Source of the DNA: Anthopleura xanthogrammica
Taxonomy: Eukaryota; Cnidaria; Anthozoa; Actiniaria; Actiniidae
Assembly (NCBI GenBank): GCA_964019055.1
Contig: OZ025206.1
Coordinates: forward strand, 15,659,291-15,723,290
Length of the DNA: 64,000 nt
Direction: 5' to 3'
The notes under the pieces are model-generated. The model did not search any database and had not been told where the DNA came from. It saw nothing but the letters and a program-made list of their open reading frames with translations. Below, in pieces: positions 59,081-64,000 of this stretch. The position numbers and the translations under genes were made by a program. Within the stretch, counting starts at the first letter, position 1, and every line of letters begins with the position of its first letter.

Positions 59081-59137
59081 CATCAGTAGGATAATAGACT
59101 AGTTGGAAAGAAACATTATTCAGAGAAGAGAAGCAAG

Positions 59138-61421
59138 ATGGTGTCTAAAACTCTTCTGCTAGTTGCACTGGTTCTCGTGATTTGCTGGAGCGATTCGAAT
59201 TCTTCGGCCGTGCAGCAAAAGTGCCCACCGCCAAAGCTAAGAAGTAAGGAGTGTTTTAAATGATGGCTGTGGGAAGCAATCTTATAGCTCTTTTCTTTGT
59301 TTTATTTTTAGTTTTTGTTTTTAATTTCTTTTTAGTTTTTCTTTTACTTTTCCTATTTTTTTTTTTTTTTTTTGCATCCCCTTCTTTTCCTTTCTCGTGT
59401 TTTCTTGTTTTTCTTTCTTTTTTACAGTTCCTCATATATGATAAAATAATTTTTTGAAGGAATATGAATAGCCATTGAGCGTTAGACAATCGATATGAAT
59501 GCCAAAAAAGGTCAATTTGCATTTTTTTTAAAAACCCTAGTTCTCCAAGTGTGATAGAACCTTTCTGGTGTAAATCAATTTAAGGACGTTCGCGGGCAAA
59601 AAAGTTTCCCATGTTTTTTTCTTCAAACTTCGCATGGTGAAATAAGACCAACATAGAAGTTGCATGAGCAAATAAACGACGGTTGGTCCTCGACTGATTA
59701 AATTTAGGTCTTCACTCATGACGCACTGCGAACGAATGACCATCTCCCTAACATGCTATAACACGAACGTCCTTAAGCACACTTTATTTGTTTATCTTGG
59801 TGTTTGGGATAGATCACAAGTGAATGAAAAGTATTTGCATTTATCGTAAGTTTGATACGCATGTTTTGGGGTGGCGCCAAATTTGTCGAGCTAGGTCGCG
59901 TGATTTTCAAAGGCACGGTAAGTATGGTCCATCGTATTCCTTCTATACAGCAAGGTTATTAATTTTGCTCCAATTTCTTGACAGAATGGCGCAGGGTCAC
60001 CAATTCCATGGTCAAATCTTCTTACCATTTAGGCGTAAGAATGACGTACAATGATGTTGGGGGAAAACTAGTGATAACTGGTAATGTCTACCACAATGGT
60101 TGTGGCGGCGTTGGCTCAGCATCAATAACTTACATTCGAGGTAACTGGGTCCAGATCAGATACACTCAAGAGTTCCGTGGGAGCGCTTCGTGCTGGAAAA
60201 TTTTTGGGACCACTGCCTCTCCAAAATATGGGTATGTAACACTGAACTGCAAATTTGCTAGTATAGAACTTGTGACGCAAACATGAAGCTGGAAAACTTT
60301 CAAAAAGTCACTCCTTTTTTCATTTTCAATCTTTTCATATTTTAATAAGATACGAAAAACCCATAAAGACAGGGACGTAGGAGCATAATTTTTAGTGGGT
60401 GGGTGTGGGTTGCATGGGGGGTGGGGAGGCTAGAATGAAAATTTGCACTCATATCACTGATGCATGATCATTCATATAATTTGCGATACGATAGGGGGGG
60501 GGGGGAGGAAGGGTGGTAATAGGACCCCTAGCTCCCTGGCTCCTACGCACTGAATTCAGAGCACAGTAGGGAATACCCCAATCCCTTCCCTTTGATAACT
60601 TGAGCCTTAGACGACATTTAAAATGAAGATTTAGTAGAATAACTCTCTTCTTTCTACAGTTCGGATATCGCTTTCTATCCCAATTATTTACAAAAAATAC
60701 CAATCGTGGCATTGCAAGACTATTCCGAATCAGATGGAGATGGAATATTCAATGAATTGCACATGAATACAAGGACCAGTGAGTATTGGCCAAATGATCG
60801 AGTATGTTAGATTTTGAGGCGTAGTCTTGAGGTGCAAATGATATCAAGTCAGCTTGAGTCAGGAGCTAAATTTGTTTTATAAGAGAGATCAAATTTTAGT
60901 TCTGTAACGAGGGTAGAACGTTTCATACCCAAACTACCACAATCCTTTTCAAAATCTCCGTTTCATATTCAATTAATAAAACTCCTTTGAGAATACCAAG
61001 ACAATAGTGAAAATTAGTACAACAAACAATGCTACCGAAAGGGATCGTGGAAGTGTAGGTATGAAACGTCATCATGCTTGAGGCCTATTAACAAGCGTGT
61101 GTAGAATTTTCAGGAAAACGTCCTCCTAAATCCACAGGAACCTCCCTGTTCGTTCCTTCCCCTACACCACTGTCAATTGTATTGTAAAACTAACATGTTT
61201 GTATTTTCATTCATAATTCTTTAGACGACAAGTTTGACGGGCGAGTTTATCGCTGTGATAATGAAAAGAACAATTTCTGGCACTCAAATAACGGTAATGG
61301 ACTAAGGCGAGCCACGGTGATGTTGCGCAGGAGAACACTGTCACAGAATGCTGGGATAGTAACAGAGACCTCGTGTGGTACTCCAAGCTACGTCATCAAA
61401 GACATATACGTGTTGATGTAA
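59138..61421 (+). CDS. Unrecognised small secreted protein, paralogue 2; four exons
   Basis: Exons: 59138-59243, 59985-60231, 60660-60778 and 61225-61421. All junctions are GT-AG with phases 1, 2, 1, as in paralogue 1; 669 nt = 222 aa. The signal peptide is MVSKTLLLVALVLVICW. All five mature cysteines and the acidic DYSESDGDGIFNEL loop are conserved. The Gly-rich turn is one residue shorter (HNGCGGVGSAS). Exon sequences align almost throughout with paralogue 1, including the ending SYVIKDIYVLM. Intron 1 is 741 bp instead of 507 bp, largely because of a 190-bp MITE. The 5' homology to paralogue 1 stops about 55 bp before the ATG, so the TATA box of the sister gene is not shared. An AATAAA lies 158 bp past the stop. 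The family is not recognised. Confidence 0.88.
59583..59772. mobile_element. TTAA-flanked (piggyBac-type) MITE in intron 1 of paralogue 2
   Basis: Terminal inverted repeats GGACGTTCG (59583-59591) and CGAACGTCC (59764-59772) are each bounded by TTAA (59579-59582 and 59773-59776), the target-site duplication of piggyBac-family elements. It is 190 bp and non-coding. A truncated relative lies at 58976-59080. Confidence 0.85.
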
Positions 61422-62828
61422 CGTGATGCAAGGATCGAGCAAAACAGCATTTTGGGTTAAAATGATAATGCGGGAAACTTAAATTTCAATATTTAATATT
61501 TACATATACGATTAATTGTAAAACTCTCTTTAAAACAGGTAATTTACGACTGGCCGCTTGAATTAAGATAAACTGAGAAATAAAGTGAAATATAAATCCC
61601 AACTTTAGTACAGTTTCGATAAACCTAAAGCTTCATTAAAATGGATTATCGTTTCAGTCTTCATTCCTTCAGCAGAATATGTAATAGAGCTCTATGTTGC
61701 GGATCTTAATGTTCATCATTCTTCTGATTACTATAGATTTTCGATGTTTGTGATCAAGTCCGAGATCTTATAACATTGCGAGAAAATCTGACGATTCTTT
61801 AAATAGCAAAAACTCCTAGTCCTCTAATAGAAAGTTTTACGAATTCTACTTTTTTGAAATGGTTTGTTTATATTTCGGGCAGATTCTTGATATCTGGGGT
61901 TGTTTTTCGTTTTACATTATTTTGAAGATTTGACTTAAAACCAACTATAAGTTTTAATAATAAATTCTTAATAATATTTATTATTAATGATGCGCAAGTT
62001 CCATGAAAATATGATCAAATGCGCATAAAAAGTCACCAGCAATGTCGACGGAAGGACTAATGAGACCAGGACGATCAGCTTGCAGGACAAGATAGCAGGT
62101 TGTAGGCAAGGCAGGCGCGGATCCGCAGACTAGCTCGATCACGCCGTTTTCTTGAAATCGGTCAAGATCAGAGTAGCAGCCGGATATAGCTCATTTATAG
62201 CTACATTTCTTATACACGTTAGATTGAGCATACGACCACATAAGTTAAGTTTTGATGGGAAGTATTCTGAGACACTCGAGAAGAAGAAACCTTGGGAGAT
62301 CAGGTGGTTCATTTGGAGTCTGTCCTCTTGCTCAGCACGGAAATCTGTCTTTGAGAACATCTTTCGTCTTTTTATTGCATCTGTCGTATTGGAGATTAGT
62401 GTTGTGACTTGTTGAATTCCAGAATTTTCAAAGAATTTCCCTAAATAACAAAAGGAATCAACGACTTTTACGCAGGGAAATAGGACATTATTTATGAGAA
62501 TTTAATTGAGGAACGTATTGTCAGACTTTGTCAAAGCTTCAGTTTCTTGATGCCTGACCACTGATATTCAGCTACAACAGTGAGTTATGGGAAAATGCGA
62601 GTCCGCAGTAGAGGGAACACAAGGCTACCTAATTTGCGCCAAACTATAAGGGAGGGAGGGTGGGGAAAATTGGCCATGTCCAATCATCTAAAATAAGTCA
62701 ACTAACGTTACCTCCCTGATATGGTAACCCTTCTCGTGCGACTGTTAGCTTCACCGATTATGCAACTTTGCATGTGTTCTGCCTATATTTATACTTGTTG
62801 TTAAAAAAAAAAATATGGTTGCACATTG
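61422..62828. other. Spacer downstream of paralogue 2
   Basis: AT-rich up to about 62030, then a segment of more balanced composition (62040-62420) with open frames of 74 and 88 codons on opposite strands. Neither shows recognisable motifs, splice-consistent extensions or a match to other parts of the window. No gene called. Confidence 0.4.
61579..61584 (+). promoter_or_regulatory. Candidate polyadenylation signal of paralogue 2
   Basis: AATAAA lies 158 bp after the stop codon, within AT-rich sequence. A normal distance for a short 3' UTR. Confidence 0.45.
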
Positions 62829-63005
62829 AATAGGCCACTTCCGAGATATGATTCGCTTGTCACGCACAAAAGTTTCACGGTGAGGTTTCTTGCATAATGC
62901 TCAGTGATTCGTGACAGGAGAAAAGAATAAATTTAATTTAGCACGGAGCCTCGTACTGAAACCTTCGTGCGTGACAAGCGAAGCATATCTCGGAAGTGGG
63001 CTATT
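62829..63005. mobile_element. 177-bp hairpin MITE
   Basis: The left arm AATAGGCCACTTCCGAGATATG and the right-arm complement CATATCTCGGAAGTGGGCTATT pair, and pairing continues through CTTGTCACGCAC / GTGCGTGACAAG. The ends resemble those of the element at 46600-46770, but the interior differs. Confidence 0.86.
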
Positions 63006-63084
63006 TGTGAGTGACACATTTGCATATTCAGCCCCATCCCAATAACTGGTGGATAATGTAATGTACGTGTTAAAAAAAGGAGGC

Positions 63085-64000
63085 CTTTAGATCTTGTCCC
63101 TAATTGTAACTGCCGTTGACAGTCCTTTGCGATACTCAACGAGGAACTGTGACAGAAATTTCATTACACAAAGATAATTTTCCCGCATCCTCCAATCCTA
63201 TATATATGTATATATTGATCTGCCAACACGGGTTCACTTTCCGCCTTTTCATCGTTAATATTCGGCTCATGAGCTCAAGAGATTGATCACTCTAGAGAAA
63301 TACTTTTGACGGTCGGTTTTATGTGAAAGCAGAAAAGAAAATTCAGATTATTCGAGGACATAAACTATAAACCCAAATGAGAATTGATTAGTTCTGTACT
63401 ATTCAACTTTTTTTTGTTTTAATTGAATGTACTAGAGTCCGTGAAGTGGTTACTTATATTATTGTGGAAACCTGATGCCCCCCACCCCAGGCCCCTTGAT
63501 ACAACTTTGACTTAAGTGGATCAAACGTACATGCAGAAAACCCCGTCCATTGGCGCATGTCATACTACGATGATCAGATTTCATGCAGGAAGACAGTCAG
63601 TATGTGTCGTGCATGACCGTGATCGTGACCTTGTTGGCCTTGTTTACTTTGGATCTCTTGAACACTGCATAGAACTGGGGGAGGGGAGGGGAGGGGGGTT
63701 CATGGGCCCAAATCTCAAAGCAGTTTTTAAACGTAACTATAAAGCTATTTCAAAATAGGTTGGTTAATATTTTAAGCTTAAAATGTATTATATTCAATAT
63801 TATGTATTATATACAATGTCAGCACAGAAGGAAATATGCTGGAAAAACTTGCAGACATATTTTGGGAAAATCCAAAATTGTTGTGACCTTCTGCTGGTTG
63901 AATTCACATCACATATACTGCATTTTGGGCTTGGTATGCAACATGCAAAATGCAACGAAACCTTCACCAACTGTCCCCTTGCTCTGATTTTTCTCTAACA
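63085..64000. repeat. ~1-kb dispersed or duplicated repeat, right copy (cut by window end)
   Basis: Matches 52050-53085 in order and orientation (TTGTCCCTAATTGTAACT, CCAACACGGGTTCAC, GTCCATTGGCGCATGTCATA, CTTCACCAACTGTCCCC). It continues to the last base of the window. Confidence 0.87.

Noticed and set aside
59256..59522. Lys-rich 88-codon frame on the minus strand in intron 1 of paralogue 2
   Set aside because: It is the translation of a T-rich low-complexity tract (TTTTC/TTTTA runs).
62139..62415. Possible gene at 62.1-62.4 kb (88-codon plus-strand and 74-codon minus-strand frames)
   Set aside because: No motif, no supported exon structure and both strands equally open; not enough evidence.

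Overview
This looks like nuclear DNA of an invertebrate animal, most likely an anthozoan cnidarian (coral or sea anemone). Genes are split by short GT-AG introns, the base composition is AT-rich, the protein-coding genes match animal families, and the introns and spacers are full of small fold-back elements and tRNA-derived SINE fragments. The species is not determined.

Layout. (1) 1-39.6 kb is a satellite array of a 178-bp monomer, roughly 190 units. It is interrupted by two near-identical copies of a 5'-truncated, frameshifted L1-like non-LTR retrotransposon on the minus strand (1-2744, cut by the window edge, and 5251-8641). The two copies arose by tandem duplication of about 5.9 kb, not by two insertions: the second carries a 13-bp target-site duplication made of satellite sequence. 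From 11.86 kb onward the array mixes several monomer subtypes, including a 154-bp deletion form, in higher-order blocks. The array decays between 39.4 and 39.9 kb. (2) 40.5-51.4 kb holds two head-to-head genes that I reconstructed exon by exon: a BLOC1S1 homologue (minus strand, 5 exons, 128 aa) and a GPR155/LYCHOS homologue (plus strand, 13 exons, 822 aa). They share a 400-bp intergenic region with a YY1-like site and several CCAAT boxes. (3) 52-64 kb holds two tandem paralogues of an unrecognised small secreted protein (223 and 222 aa, four exons each, identical intron phases). A dispersed ~1-kb repeat lies on both sides of them, with MITE-like elements in and between them.

How the parts work together. 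BLOC1S1 (BLOC-1/BORC subunit, lysosome-related organelle biogenesis and lysosome positioning) and GPR155/LYCHOS (lysosomal cholesterol sensing for mTORC1) both act at the lysosome, so a shared promoter would be functionally sensible; co-regulation is inference. The secreted paralogues have no assigned function. The satellite is the most unusual structure: each standard monomer has an imperfect dyad centred on CCGCGG, which also carries most of the monomer's CpGs.
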